Source: Rebecca billardiae RCC1528
Taxonomy: Eukaryota; Haptophyta
Reading direction: 5' to 3'
NCBI GenBank assembly: GCA_965240325.2
Contig: OZ251222.1
Coordinates: 4,650,001-4,714,000, forward strand
DNA: 64,000 nt
Shown: positions 46,415-57,771 of the stretch, piece after piece
Layout: each line of letters opens with the position of its first letter
Position numbering within the stretch: the stretch's first letter is position 1
The notes under the pieces: model-generated
Seen by the model: only the letters and a program-made list of their open reading frames with translations
Databases searched by the model: none
Told to the model about the DNA's origin: nothing
Translations under genes and position numbers: made by a program

Positions 46415-46825
46415 CGCTGCGGCTCAGCGTCGTGTCGCACTCGCAGGCCGCAACAACTCCAGCAGCACGAGTGCTGAAAGAGTCGCGGAAGGAGGCCTGG
46501 CACGCCTCGCCGAAGCTCATTATGGAAACTGTACCGGCCCGTCGAACGGGGGGTCATGGCCAGTCTGGCAGTCTGCGACGGCCGATCAGCCCATTGGCAC
46601 TGGCAGAACCGTACGCGCGGCCGAGGGTTGAGTCTAGCGGGAGGAACTTTGGGTCTATATATCAGTCTAAGCCATCGTCCGGGCCTACCCGTACTGGCTG
46701 AGTCCGATCGGAAGGCGGCACTGCAAGCCAGGCAATCGGCCGGCGGCCCGCGGGCGGAATTGTTATCGGCCGGCAGGCCGCGGCGGCGGCTTGAGTAGTG
46801 TGGTGTCTTATAATTGACTATTGAG

Positions 46826-46896
<71 letters not shown>

Positions 46897-47735
46897 TGTG
46901 ACTCACTGTGACCGGGCTGCAGACACCTGCATCATAAGCGCAGCTTCCCCAGCCTGCCACTGGCGGGATCAGCGCCAACATCATTCGGCATTCCGTGTAC
47001 TCACCGCCGCATTGTAATTAATGTGCCAATGAAAGCGCCTGCGAGCTGTGGCCGGCTGTAAGAGCAAATAAAAGCCAAAATGTCCACTGACTGATTCTGA
47101 TGTAATTGAAACCTGGCACCCGCCATTGGGACGAACAGCCGGCGCATGCACCTGCCACTCGTACGCAAAGAGGAAAGGCGGCCGCGGGAAGACCGAAGAG
47201 GCAAGAGCACGGCCCGGTTGGCTGCGAGTGCGCACCATTTGTGCAATTAGGGGTGGCACGGGCGCGGTCCGAATCGTCTAAATCGATCAACGCGCTTGAG
47301 TCGTGTGTTCGATGTCAGCCGGGCGGCACCTGAACTCCCGGCCGCGGGCGGGATCAGGTCTCAGGAGTAAGGGAAGAGTAGCTACTCAATGGCTAGGGTA
47401 AACAGACGGCCGATGTCGCGAGGCGTCGTGATCGCGCGGGCACCATGTGCGCGCGGGGCCGGCCGGGCGGGAACGGGCATGAAACCGGCCAGACCCGCAG
47501 TCGCCCGGAACTCAGTCTGCAGACCCGGACCTACGCCCCGGACCCCCCCCCCCCCGACAAGCGGTGTGGGGGTTGGTCCGATACGGTCCGGCTGCAGATG
47601 GCCCGGAACTCCGGATGAGTCCAGCCAAAGGGCGGTGTCCAGCCCAGCAGGTGGGCTGACGCAGCACGCGGCCGAGCTGCGCCTGGCGTCCGTCAGCGCG
47701 GGCAGGGTTCTGGGCGGCCTGCCGCGCGCGGCGCG
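46415..47735. other. Intergenic region with (TA)n tract and a C13 run
   Basis: No gene recognised in 1.3 kb. A pure TA repeat spans about 46827-46892 and a homopolymer of 13 C lies at 47543-47555. The last 200 bp must contain the XRN promoter. Confidence 0.6.
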
Positions 47736-50700
47736 ATGGGCGTCCCCGCCTTCTTCAAGTGGCTCTCGACCAAGTACCCCAAGGTGGTCGTCGACGTGCT
47801 CGAGGAGCACCAGCAGTGGGTCGACGGCCAGCGGCAGCCGGTGGACACGTCGCAGCCCAACCCGAACGGCATCGAGTTTGACAACCTCTTCCTGGACATG
47901 AACGGCATCATCCACCCGGCGTCGCACCCGGAGGACCGCCCCGCGCCCAAGACCGAGGACGACATGTACCTCTGCATCGCCGAGTACCTCGAGCGCGTGT
48001 TTGCGTGCGTGCGGCCGCGCAAGCTGCTCTTCATGGCGATCGACGGCGTCGCGCCGCGCGCCAAGATGAACCAGCAGCGCTCGCGCCGGTTCAAGTCGGA
48101 CCAGGAGCGGCGCGAGGCGGCGCGCGTCGAGGCCGAGGTCCGCGCCGAGTGGGAGCAGGAGGGTCGCGAGCTCCCCGAGCAGGCCGAGCCGTTCGACTCG
48201 AACGTGATCACGCCGGGCACGCCGTTCATGGACGGGCTCGCGACCTTCCTGCGCGCGTTCGTGTGCCACAAGCAGAGCACGGACGCGGGGTGGCGGCACA
48301 TCCGCGTGATCCTGAGCGACGCCTCCGTCCCCGGCGAGGGCGAGCACAAGATCATGGAGTACATCCGGCAGCAGCGCGCGCAGCCCGGGTACGACGCGTG
48401 CACGCACCACGCGCTGCACGGGCTGGACGCCGACCTGATCATGCTCGCGCTGGCGACGCACGAGCCGTACTTCACGATCGTGCGCGAGTACGTGGGCAAG
48501 GGCAACCGCCAGCCGCCCAAGCGCGGCGCGGACGCGCTCGAGGCGCAGGTCGCCGCGCAGCGCCGCGGCGAGTTTGGCGACGGCGGCGGCGGCGGCGGCG
48601 GCGGCGGCGCGCCGGGCGCGCCGGGCGGCTCCGAGCCCGCGCCCACGCCGTTCCAGTTCCTGCACGTGTACGTGCTGCGCGAGTACCTGCACAAGGAGTT
48701 CTACGAGGCGCGCTTCTGCGCGCCCGACCAGTTCGACCTCGAGCGCTTCATCGACGACTTCATCTTCCTCTGCTTCTTCGTGGGCAACGACTTCCTGCCG
48801 CATGTGCCGTCGCTCGAGATCCGCGAGGGCGCGATCGACACTTTGCTCGAGCTGTACAAGGCGCTGTTCGCGCGGCCGGGCGGCGGCTTCCTGTGCCGCG
48901 GCGCGGAGGTGGACCTGCGCCGCGTCAAGCAGCTCACGTGCGAGATCGCCGCGCTCGAGCCCGAGCTCCTCCGCCGCCGGCGCGAGAACGAGCAGCGCGA
49001 GGAGGCGAGGCGGCAGCAGCGCAAGGTGGAGGTGGCGCAGCGCACCGCCGAGCAGCGCCACCTCTCGCTGCTCGGCGAGATCGCGCAGACGCCGCAGCAG
49101 ATGGCGGAGCTCGCCGCCGCGGCCGGCACCGCCTCGGGCGCGCCGCCGCCCACCAAGCGCGCGCGCTCCGCCGGCGGCGCGCCCATGGCCGCCGCGGGCT
49201 CCTCTGACGACGGGCTGCTGCTCGTCCTTGACCGCATCAAGGAGTACGCGGACAGCGACGCGGACGAGCCGCTCGAGCTGCCCGCGTCGCTCTCGGGGTA
49301 CGAGCGCCGGATGGCGCACCAGTACTGCGACGAGCTCGGCCTCGACCACCCGACCATCGGCTCCGACCCGTACCGCCGCATCGTCCTCAAGAAGCGCCAG
49401 CCGCGCGCGGGCGACGGCGCGAGTGCCGCGTCGCAGCGCACGACGAGCGCGTCCGACTTCAAGGAGAAGCTCAAGTCGATCCTGCGCGAGAACGCGGAGG
49501 TGGCCGAGCCGACGGACACGGTCGAGCTCGGCCGCGACGGCTGGCGCGAGCGGTACTACTCGCAGAAGCTGGGCGAGGGCTGGGAGGGCTCCGTGGGCGA
49601 GATGTGCCGCGCGTACGTGGAGGGGCTGTGCTGGGTGATGGCCTACTACTACGACGGATGCGCGTCGTGGCACTGGTTCTACCCGTTCCACTACGCGCCG
49701 TTCGCGACGGACCTGGCGAGCGCGGTGGACATGGCGGAGATGGACGTGCGCTTCGAGCTGGGCGAGCCCTTCCGCCCGTTCGAGCAGCTGATGGGCGTGC
49801 TGCCGCCCGGCTCTGCGCACGCGCTGCCGCGCGCGATGGCGGAGCTGATGGTCGACAAGACGTCGGCGCTCGCGCACATCTACCCGCTGCAGTTCGACTC
49901 GGACATGAACGGCAAGAAGTTCGCGTGGCAGGCGGTCGTGCTGCTGCCCTTCATCGACCAGGCGCGCGCGCCTGCGCGCGCGCGCGCGCGCGCCTCGGCC
50001 GCGCGCGCTGAGCCATGCCATGCGCGCGCGCGCGCCCGCCCTTCCGCCGCGCTGCCCCGCGCCCCCGCGCCGCGCCCCCGCGCCGCGCCCGCTCGGCTGG
50101 CCGTTTGCGCATGCAGGAGGAGCTGCTCTCCGCGGCGCGCGCGGTGGAGCACACGCTCACGCCGGAGGAGCGGCGTCGCAACAGCGTGGGCGAGACGCTG
50201 GTCTTCGTCTCCGAGCACCACCCGCTCTCCAAGCCGCTCACGCAGCTGCAGCAGGAGGCGCGCGCGCAGGGCGGCGCGGACGCGCCCGCGGCCGCACCCA
50301 GCGGCGGCGCGGCCGCGCGGCGCGTGCAGCTCTCGATGAAGCTCTCAAGAGGTGCACACGCGCGCGCCGCCCGCGCGCACGCACGCCGCGCGCCCGCGCG
50401 CGCACGCGTGCCGCGGCGCCCACGCCCTCCCCGCCCTCCCCGCGCCGCCCCTTTCGCCCCGCGCCACTGCGCCAGGCATGGGCGGCGCCATCTATGCGCT
50501 CGCGCACGCACCGATGATCGGCGAGGTGTGCGCGGCGCCGCCCTTCCGGGGCGAGCGCCAGGCCGACCGGCTGCGCGACTTTGAGACGCGCGCGACGTAC
50601 GGCGGGTACGCGCTGCCGCCGCACGCGCCGCACAAGCCCGTGCTCCTGCCCGGCGTGCAGCTGCCGCGCCCGACGCTCTCGAGCTACGACATGCCGAGCT

Positions 50701-51407
50701 CCACCAAGTTCCTGAGGCCGAGGCGCATCGGCGGGCCCCAGCAGCTCTCAGCAGCGCAGCGCGAGGCGCTGCTGCCGGCCGCGCCGCCGCGCCCGGTGCC
50801 GATGGGCGCGGGGCTCGGGCTGGCCAACCTCGGCGCCGGCCGGGGTGGCCGGGGCGGCGGCGCGCTGGGCATCCTGCCCGCGCCGCCGCCGATGCCGCCG
50901 ATGCCTGGCCGGCTCCCGCACCCGCACCAGTCGCCGCCGCCGAGCGCGCACCCCGCCGGCTGCGGCGGCTCGGCCGCCCCGCCGGCCGGGAGCCTGGCGG
51001 CGCGGTACGCGCTGCCGATGCCGGCCGCGCCGGCCGCGCGCAGCCAGGCCGGTGGCGCACCGCGGTCGGCGCTGCCGCTGCCACCGCCCAACCGCCCGCC
51101 CGCGGGCGGGCAGCGCGCGCCGCCTGCGCCGCCCATCCCGCCGCTCGGGCCCGCGCCTGCGAGCGCGTACGCGCGCGCCGGTCGCGGAGGCGCGGCTGCG
51201 TCCGCCGGCGCGGGCTCGCTGCTGCCACCGCCGCATGCGCGCCCGCCGAGCGCGCCCGCCGGCGCGCGCCTCCTGCCGCCGCCCACGAATGCGGCCAAGC
51301 CGGCCGGGGCGCAGGGCGCGGGCGTGGCCAAGCCGGCGGCGGCAACCTCGGCGGCAAACCAGGCGGCCGCCGCACTGCTGCGCGAGCAGCTGATGAAGAA
51401 GTCGTAG
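47736..51407 (+). CDS. XRN2/Rat1-type 5'-3' exoribonuclease (3 exons)
   Basis: Exons are 47736-49961, 50117-50351 and 50476-51407 (1130 residues). Intron 1 (155 bp) is GC-AG (CAG/GCGCGCGC ... ATGCAG); intron 2 (124 bp) is GT-AG. XRN_N starts at residue 1 (MGVPAFFKWLSTKYPK) with acidic motifs FLDMNGIIHP, AIDGVAPRAKMNQQR, DASVPGEGEHKIMEYIR, GLDADLIMLALATHEP and FFVGNDFLPHVPSL. The central region carries WRERYYSQKLGE and YYDGCASWHWFYPFHYAPFA. Intron 1 removal restores PFIDQ-EELLSAARAVEHTLTPEE and HHPL, as in XRN2. GLDADLIML followed by THEP, and PTKRARS as a possible NLS, favour the nuclear paralogue, which degrades 5'-monophosphate RNA in rRNA processing and transcription termination. The C-terminal 200 residues are Pro/Gly/Ala-rich and disordered. 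Confidence 0.93.
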
Positions 51408-52829
51408 GGCCGCGGCGGCTGCACGTCTCACTCACGTCGTCTGCGCCGCCTGGGAACTGCAACGCGCAGCCTGAGGCTGCAAGCTGTCCGAACGCGGCCG
51501 CCGGCCGGCGACGCAGACGGGCCCCGATGCCTGACCGGGCTGACGGCGGACGCGGCTCGTCAGCTCGACGTTCCTGCTGGGATAAACGCGGCCTTCGGAA
51601 TCGGAGGCCATGAGCCCGAAGAGCCAACTAGCCAAGAGGCGCAAGAACTGATCATCAGCGGTGTCATCGCACTCGCAGTCGTCGTGACACCGCTGTGTGT
51701 CGCCGGATCTGTCAGTCATAGCATGATCAGTGATTCAGGCTTCAGCACTACCAGTGCCAAGGGCGGTTGACTGAGTAGAGTGACGGCCCGATGTCTGAGC
51801 GCTGAGCCTGGCCGTGCCTGGGGCTTGTCCCCTACACCCCTGGCTCGGGGGACGGCTGCCGTGGCGGCCGGTGGGTGCGTGCTCGCCGAGCGTCCTAGCG
51901 GTCGATTGCGGGGCGTTCCGTGGCGGCACGCTGGGCGGGGCGGGCCCCAAGACGTAGGGGAACGTCGACAAAGCAGCCCGCTGATGTCTCTCCTCGCTCG
52001 TCGCCCTTGCGGTTGGCGCGCGCAACCACTTGCGGGCTTGAGCTTGTGCCGAGCGGTCACTTCCTGCCAGCCGACTCGACATGTGGGGAGCCTGGGCGCG
52101 ATGAGATGGCTCGGGGAGGTGGGGGTATGTATGCACAATGTATACGTACACGCGCGCTGGACTTCCGACCCCGCACGCCGCCTGAAAGAGGTCACGTTAG
52201 GCACGCGTCGCGCTCTCGCGTTTCAAACGGTGTGTGCCGCACGACATTTCCAGAGTCACGGATCACTGATCGAGCTGCTTTCCTGGTCGCCCATAGCACA
52301 GATAAGCCTACCCGACTAGCCCCATGCGTGACGGCCGGGTCTTGAGTGCTATGGCACCACTTGTAGCAGCTTCTTGCACGCTAGGCACTGCCACAAGCGC
52401 CGCGAGCCAGCTTCGTGAGCATTTGAACGCAGACACAAGGTGCGGAGGCAGTCTTCAGGGCGTGGCAATGGCATGGGAGTCCGCGTCTAGTGTTGTACAC
52501 GCAATGCGACGGCGCGCACACGCGCGACTACGTGCCACAAGGCCGGTGATACCCGCGAGCCGCCACGCTCACGCGCCCGTCGCTCCTCCAGCCGCCGCTT
52601 GGCGACGCCGCCCGGACTCAGCGACGACACTGGTCGCGGCCTCCCGGAATACAGGGGGGGGGGGGGGGACCTGTATTTACCCGTCCAGGGGTTTAGGAGA
52701 TAAGCCTGGGGTGGAGTGAGTCTGTGAGTGAGCTGGGGCGCCATCGTGCGGGGTTTCCGCCGGGCGGAAGAGCTCTGCGCAACCGCCGAGCGCTCCCGCT
52801 GGCGCCGAGTCAATTCACCTGCCGCCGCC
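51408..52829. other. Intergenic region with a G15 run
   Basis: 1.4 kb with only short, low-quality ORFs on both strands. A homopolymer of 15 G sits at 52654-52668, close to the promoter of the next gene. No tRNA or transposon ends recognised. Confidence 0.55.
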
Positions 52830-54170
52830 ATGCGCGGCTACGAGAACGTCGGCGCGGAGCGGGATGAGGAGGCGCGACGACCCGTGGCGCGGCCGTGTTG
52901 TGTCGCCGCAGTGGGAGCTGCGCTCGCGCTCGGGCTTGTGATCGCGCTCGCGCCCCGAGCCTCGCCGCAGCCAGAGAGCAGCGCGCCGGTGGTGGCCGGG
53001 GACGCACGCGTCGAGCAAGCGGGCGCCGCAGCAGAGCCGGCAGAGTCCGCGTCCGCCGCACCGGCGGAGTCCAATTACGACCTCGACGAGAGCGGGTGCA
53101 TCCGGTCGGCCCCGCAGACGTACGACGGGGGCGGCCAGGTCGGCTTTGTGTTTGGCGCGACCGACATCTACGCCAACAAGTTTGCGTTCAAGTGCATCGC
53201 CGCAGTCGAGTCGCTCGTGCGCGTCGGCGGGTGGATGGGGCCGATCTACATCTTCTCGGGCTCGATCTCCGGCTTGCCGTCGCCCTGCTTCGACCAGCGG
53301 CGGCTGCGCGAGACGACGGGCAACCCGAACATCCACGTGCTCGACCACCTGTACAGGCGGATCAAGGCGCTGCCCGGCGCGTTCAACTTTGGCGGCCAGC
53401 TGCTGCGCACGAGCGCCAAGGCGATCAAGGGGCTGATGCTCGACCTGGTGGGCGAGAGCGGGCCGCCGATCCTCATCTTCCACGACTGCGACAAGGTCGT
53501 CGCGCAGCCCGGCTGCGTCGCGGACATGGTGCGGCAGCCGCCCGTGTTCAGCGCGCAGCGGCAGCTGCTGCTCAGCAGGATGGAGGCGCGCTGCCTGCCG
53601 AACGAGGCGGGGCGGTGCGGCGACGGCATCCACACGGGCGTGGTCGCGCTGCACCGCGAGTACTCCCTCCCATTCGCCCGCGCGTGGGCGCGGCACCACC
53701 TGCTCAAGCCCAAGCTGTACGACCGGTACACGCTGTGGCACGCGTGGAACGCGTCCAGGCAGAGGGACGGCTCGCACCTCTGGACCGCCGCAAACCTGAG
53801 CGAGCCGTACCGGGACGTGATGTGGAAGCCGGGCAAGCCGTCGTGCTTCAACCACATCTCGGGCGGGCGCTGCCACGAGTTCGGCCCCCACGCGTCGCGC
53901 CGCTTCATCCAGAAGCTCTGCCTGAAGAGCGAGTACCCACCGCGGTGCAACTCAGAGCTGTACCGGCCGCCGCCGGGCGAGCTCGGGCTCAACTGGTGCG
54001 GCGGCGGGCGGGGGAAGCGCGCGCAGGATCCCGCGACGAGCCGGCCCACTCGGCCGGCCGCGCGGACGCCGCGCAGCCGCCGCCAGCTCGCCCGCGCCTC
54101 CGGGTCCCGAGGGGCCAGGGCGACACCGCGCAGCGCCATGCCGGCCCCTTCGGACGACGATGCGCAATAA
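52830..54170 (+). CDS. Type II membrane protein, glycosyltransferase-like, unknown function
   Basis: 446 residues from ATG 52830 (GCCGCCATG context); an earlier in-frame start at 52728 is not ATG. A short cytoplasmic tail is followed by one hydrophobic anchor (CCVAAVGAALALGLVIALAP, about residues 24-43), an Ala/Glu/Pro stem and a lumenal domain from about residue 75. The domain contains VGFVFGATDIYANKFAFKC, IYIFSGS, IFHDCDKVV (acidic DCD, possibly DxD-like), GDGIHTGVVALHREYSLPFA and several Cys plus a potential N-glycosylation site (WNASR). The layout and the HTGVVALHR motif resemble nucleotide-sugar transferases that print sugar in the Golgi, but I cannot assign a family. The last 50 residues are basic and low-complexity and could be a misread 3' region. 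Confidence 0.65.
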   Translation: MRGYENVGAERDEEARRPVARPCCVAAVGAALALGLVIALAPRASPQPESSAPVVAGDARVEQAGAAAEPAESASAAPAESNYDLDESGCIRSAPQTYDGGGQVGFVFGATDIYANKFAFKCIAAVESLVRVGGWMGPIYIFSGSISGLPSPCFDQRRLRETTGNPNIHVLDHLYRRIKALPGAFNFGGQLLRTSAKAIKGLMLDLVGESGPPILIFHDCDKVVAQPGCVADMVRQPPVFSAQRQLLLSRMEARCLPNEAGRCGDGIHTGVVALHREYSLPFARAWARHHLLKPKLYDRYTLWHAWNASRQRDGSHLWTAANLSEPYRDVMWKPGKPSCFNHISGGRCHEFGPHASRRFIQKLCLKSEYPPRCNSELYRPPPGELGLNWCGGGRGKRAQDPATSRPTRPAARTPRSRRQLARASGSRGARATPRSAMPAPSDDDAQ

Positions 54171-54573
54171 CGGCGGCATGGTGGAGCATGCGTAGATGCA
54201 TGTCTTGGACGAGCAAAATGCTCGCAGGCGAGGATGCGCTCGACACCCGGAGGGCGGCGAGCAAGCCATTCCTCACGCTGCCAGGAGAGCCGAGCAGGAA
54301 ACGCTGCTCGGTCGTAGCCTACTCGCAATACACCGCGGCAGCCTGCATACTACTAGCCTACACTCTACAGTAATGTACTACGTCTACGTCTCTCGCCTGC
54401 AGCACGACCGACGGCCGCCCTACGGCTAGGTGAGGGGCGCGTTGGTCGTGCTGCAACAGCCGGCCGGCCTCCGGTGGAAAGCACGTCCGCGGGACGACTG
54501 GCCGTCAGACCGAGGCGAGACCGATCTTTGTCGTGCGCACGTGTTACAGCAGCAGCATCCTCGGAAAGGACGC
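54171..54573. other. Intergenic region, no gene seen
   Basis: About 400 bp. The methyltransferase frame is open from 54430, but the sequence before ATG 54574 shows no conserved features. Confidence 0.45.
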
Positions 54574-55494
54574 ATGTCAACGGGTGCAGGCGGGCAGGGC
54601 CCGGGATGCACGAATGCCTACGAGCGCGCGGCACGCACGGACTCGTCCGTTGTGCGCGACGATGCTTCTGGGATCAACATGGACGTCGTCGCCCTCTTCA
54701 AGCGCCTGGCGTCCGACGAGACGGATCCCTTCCGGAGACACAAGCAGGAAATGATGCGCGTGTTCGCGTCCCGCCTGCGAGCCCACCCCAGACCGACCGT
54801 GGTCGACATTGGCTGCGGCGCCGGCCTTGATCTCGAGCTGCTCCGGCCGGAGCTGGACGATGGCGCGCAGCTCGTAGGCGTGGACAAGATGGGCGCCGCG
54901 CTGGCCGCAGGGCGTGAATTGCACCCGTTGATCAGGTTCATCGAGGCCGACGCCCTCCATCTGCCGATCGAGCCGGGCTCGGCGGACGGCGCATGCGCCT
55001 CGCGGCTGCTCTTCCACGTGGCGCAGCTCGACGCAGCGCTCGACTCGATCGTGCGCGTCCTCAGACCGGGCGGCGCCGGGCTGCTCTGCGAGGGAGACAC
55101 GCGCGCGATGCAGGTTCTGTGCGCCTCAGACGCCGTCGGGCGGGCCGCCGCTGCGCGGGCTGCGGCCATGGAAAAGGCTGTCGCCAATCCACACGCCGCC
55201 GTGTGTGCATACGAGGCGTTGTTGCGCCGATCTGACGTGACAGACGTGTCGCTGCGTGCAAGCACCATCATCGCATTCGACTCGCACCGCCCGGTGGGAA
55301 CGGACGCCATGATCCTTGCGAGTGACCAGCAGTTCATCGCGGCAAGTGTGCAGCGGGGTGCCCTCGCGCAGCCGGACGCAGACGCCTATCTGGCCGCCAT
55401 GCGACGCGAGGAGGGCGCGCCCAGCCTGGTGCAGCTGGCCACACTCTTCGAGGTCTCGTTCACCAAGACAGACGACGGGCTGCGGGCGTCATGA
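54574..55494 (+). CDS. Class I SAM-dependent methyltransferase
   Basis: 306 residues from ATG 54574. Motif I is VVDIGCGAGLDLELL (about 76-90), followed by LVGVDKM, the acidic FIEADALHLP (motif II region), SADGACASRLLFHV and VLRPGGAGLLCEGD (motif III). The fold and the LRPGG turn match UbiE/Methyltransf_11-type small-molecule methyltransferases. The C-terminal 100 residues (DVTDVSLRASTIIAFDSHRP, MILASDQQFI) probably shape the substrate pocket. Substrate unknown. No transit peptide or membrane segment is evident. The frame extends upstream to 54430, but that part looks like leader. Confidence 0.85.
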   Translation: MSTGAGGQGPGCTNAYERAARTDSSVVRDDASGINMDVVALFKRLASDETDPFRRHKQEMMRVFASRLRAHPRPTVVDIGCGAGLDLELLRPELDDGAQLVGVDKMGAALAAGRELHPLIRFIEADALHLPIEPGSADGACASRLLFHVAQLDAALDSIVRVLRPGGAGLLCEGDTRAMQVLCASDAVGRAAAARAAAMEKAVANPHAAVCAYEALLRRSDVTDVSLRASTIIAFDSHRPVGTDAMILASDQQFIAASVQRGALAQPDADAYLAAMRREEGAPSLVQLATLFEVSFTKTDDGLRAS

Positions 55495-55780
55495 CTCGCT
55501 GCGCGCGCTACTGACGATGCCACTGAGTCCGATGCGCCACTGAGTCCGAGGCCCGCTCCGCGGCTCCGCGCGGCTCCGCCCGGTCGGAGTAGCGGTGACG
55601 AGTGACGGACGCCACCGATCACCGATGCTTCGCCGTTGCCGAGTTACAAACTACAAGTACAAGTGCTGCGCGCGAGTACTGACTGTCTGACTCACTGAGT
55701 TACACTCTTACAGTCTCAGCGTCTCAGCAGGCGGGCGAGTCTGAGTCACGTACTGCTATACTAGAAGTGCGCCGCCGCGC

Positions 55781-57714
55781 TACCAGGTCGTTCCCCCTGC
55801 ACTGGGAATCCGCGGTTTGGACATACGAGAAAAACAGCCGCAGGACGCACCCGTCGCTACCCGCGAATAAGATTTTCAGGTCTCGCGGGTGCGGATGTGC
55901 GTCAATCGATGAGCTGGTCTCGCAATCCCAAAATTGAGCCGCAATGAGATAGATGGTGCAGGGAGCCCCCGGCCGGTGGCGGCTCGGCAGGCGAGGGCCG
56001 ACCAAATCTTGACCTTTGCCCTCGGCGGCAGGGCGGGCAGGCGAAGGCGGCCGAGCGCCGTTGGCGGCCGGCGCGCCCGGGGCACGGCGCTGCGGGCGCG
56101 GATGTGCTCGCGGAGCCGGCTTGCGTGGACAGGCTGTTGCGGGAGAGTATATGGCGCCCTCCTGCGCCGCGCGTCTCGCGCCACGCCTCTTTTCGCCGCG
56201 GCTCAGGGCAGCGCGCACGCGCGCGCCGCCTCGGAGGCCAGGGCCGCACCGTGCCCGCGCCGCAGCCGCAACCGCGCGCGCGCCGTGCGCGGCGTGGTCG
56301 GGAAGGAACGGGGGGTGCTGCCGGGCGAGATGACGACATCATGTGCGCACGCCATGCCGCCCCGCGGCGCCGCGAAAGGGCACGATAACGGATCCGCACA
56401 GCTGTTGACGAGTGCTGATTTCTTGTCGTGCCTGAAGCCAGACCTCGGAGCTCGAAGAAGATGATGAAAGTGCATCCGCGCGAGGAAAGCGTCGCACCCA
56501 GCACTTCTACACGACCACGTGGTGATGAACATTCATGTAAGAGTATCCCGCGTGCCCGCTTGGCACTGTTCTGTGTCTCAATGATCGTCCCGGCAAGGGT
56601 CACGACCGCGAGGCCGTGGCACACCATTCATAGTGTGACAACTCGAAGAGGCGTGCAAACGGACCAGCGACACGCTCGGCAAGGCGTGGCGGGGCGGCAT
56701 GGCGTGCGCACATGATATCGCCATCTCGCCCGGCAGCCGTGCCCGTTCCTTCCCGACCACGCCGCGCACGGCGCGCACGCGGTCGGCTGCGGCGCAGGCA
56801 AGGCTGGCCTTGAGGCGACGCGCCGCGTGCGCGCTGCCCTGAGCCGAGGCGAAAGAGGCGTGGCGCAAGTCGCGCGGTGCAGGAGGGCGGCAGATACTCT
56901 CCCACAACAGCCCGTCCACGCACGCCGGCTCCGCAAGCACATCCGCGCCCGCAGCGCCCTGGCCCGGGCGCGGCCCCCGGCAGCGGTCACGACCGCGAGG
57001 CCGCGTGCACACCATTTGTGACAACTCGAAGAGGCGTGCAAATGGACCAGCGACACGCTCGGCAAGGCGTGGCGGGGCGGCATGGCGTGCGCACATGATA
57101 TCGCCATCTCGCCCGGCAGCCGCGCCCGTTCCTTCCCGACCACGCCGCGCACGGCGCGCGCGCGGTCGGCTGCGGCGCAGGCCGAAGGCTGGCCCCGGAG
57201 GCGGCGCGCGCGTGCGCGCTGCCCTGAGCCGAGGCGAAAGAGGCGTGGCGCAAGTCGCGCGGCGCAGGAGGGCGGCAGATACTCTCCCGCAACAGCCCGT
57301 CCACGCACGCCGGCTCCGCAAGCACATCCGCGCCCCCCAGCGCCGGGCCAGCTGCATCGCACTCGCCGCCCGGCCGCAGGCGCAGGGGGCGGGTCAGAAT
57401 CGGTGCTCCGCACCCGCGGGAGGGCTCCCGCCTCCGCGGTTGCACGCGAAGAACTCATTTCCAGCGCCTCGATTTCGTGAGCGGACTATCGCTGACGAGG
57501 CTGATTACTGCGTTCCACGGCTTTGCCGCGCTCGGGATTTGGGTTCTCTAATGGATGGATGTACTTTCGTCATTTTCAATTGGAAACCTCGATTAGATCG
57601 TTCAAGTGGTCTGATAGAGCAAGCGGAAGAATAAATCTGCGTTGCTATGCCGCGGCCTCGTGCTCTGAATAGTGCGAAACCGCGGATTCCCAGTGCAGGG
57701 GGAACGACCTGGTA
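55781..57714. mobile_element. Foldback/MITE-like DNA element with 38-bp terminal inverted repeats
   Basis: The left end at 55781-55818 is a perfect inverted match of 57677-57714. Both ends are TA followed inward by CCAGGTCGTTCCCCCTGCAC, so a TA target-site duplication is the simplest reading, as for Tc1/mariner-type elements. Inside, a roughly 370-390-bp module occurs three times: once inverted (about 56000-56390) and twice in direct tandem (about 56594-56975 and 56979-57345, period 387 bp). An outer pair of divergent segments is also inverted (GGATGcACTTTC near 56476 on minus, GGATGtACTTTC near 57557 on plus). Long ORFs in it come from GC-rich composition; no transposase motif is visible, so it is probably non-autonomous. 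Confidence 0.75.
56594..57345 (+). repeat. Two tandem copies of a 387-bp module
   Basis: CACGACCGCG occurs at 56601 and 56988, and the following stretches (CGACACGCTCGGCAAGGCGT, then ATGATATCGCCATCTCGCCC) repeat nearly base for base. Copy 2 is slightly shortened by small deletions. A third copy in inverted orientation lies at about 56000-56390. Confidence 0.85.
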
Positions 57715-57721
57715 CTTATTA

Positions 57722-57771
<50 letters not shown>

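Noticed and set aside
47382-50021. 879-codon minus-strand ORF opposite the XRN gene
   Set aside because: Antisense shadow of a highly conserved exonuclease; low-complexity Arg/Ala/Leu composition and no motif.
49962-50339. Reading through XRN intron 1 as coding sequence
   Set aside because: The unspliced frame gives Ala/Arg-rich filler and a stop. Removing 49962-50116 restores EELLSAARAVEHTLTPEE, which matches the family.
55902-57458. ORFs of 240-280 codons inside the foldback element
   Set aside because: They follow the inverted and direct repeats, contain the same peptide repeated, and show no transposase residues.
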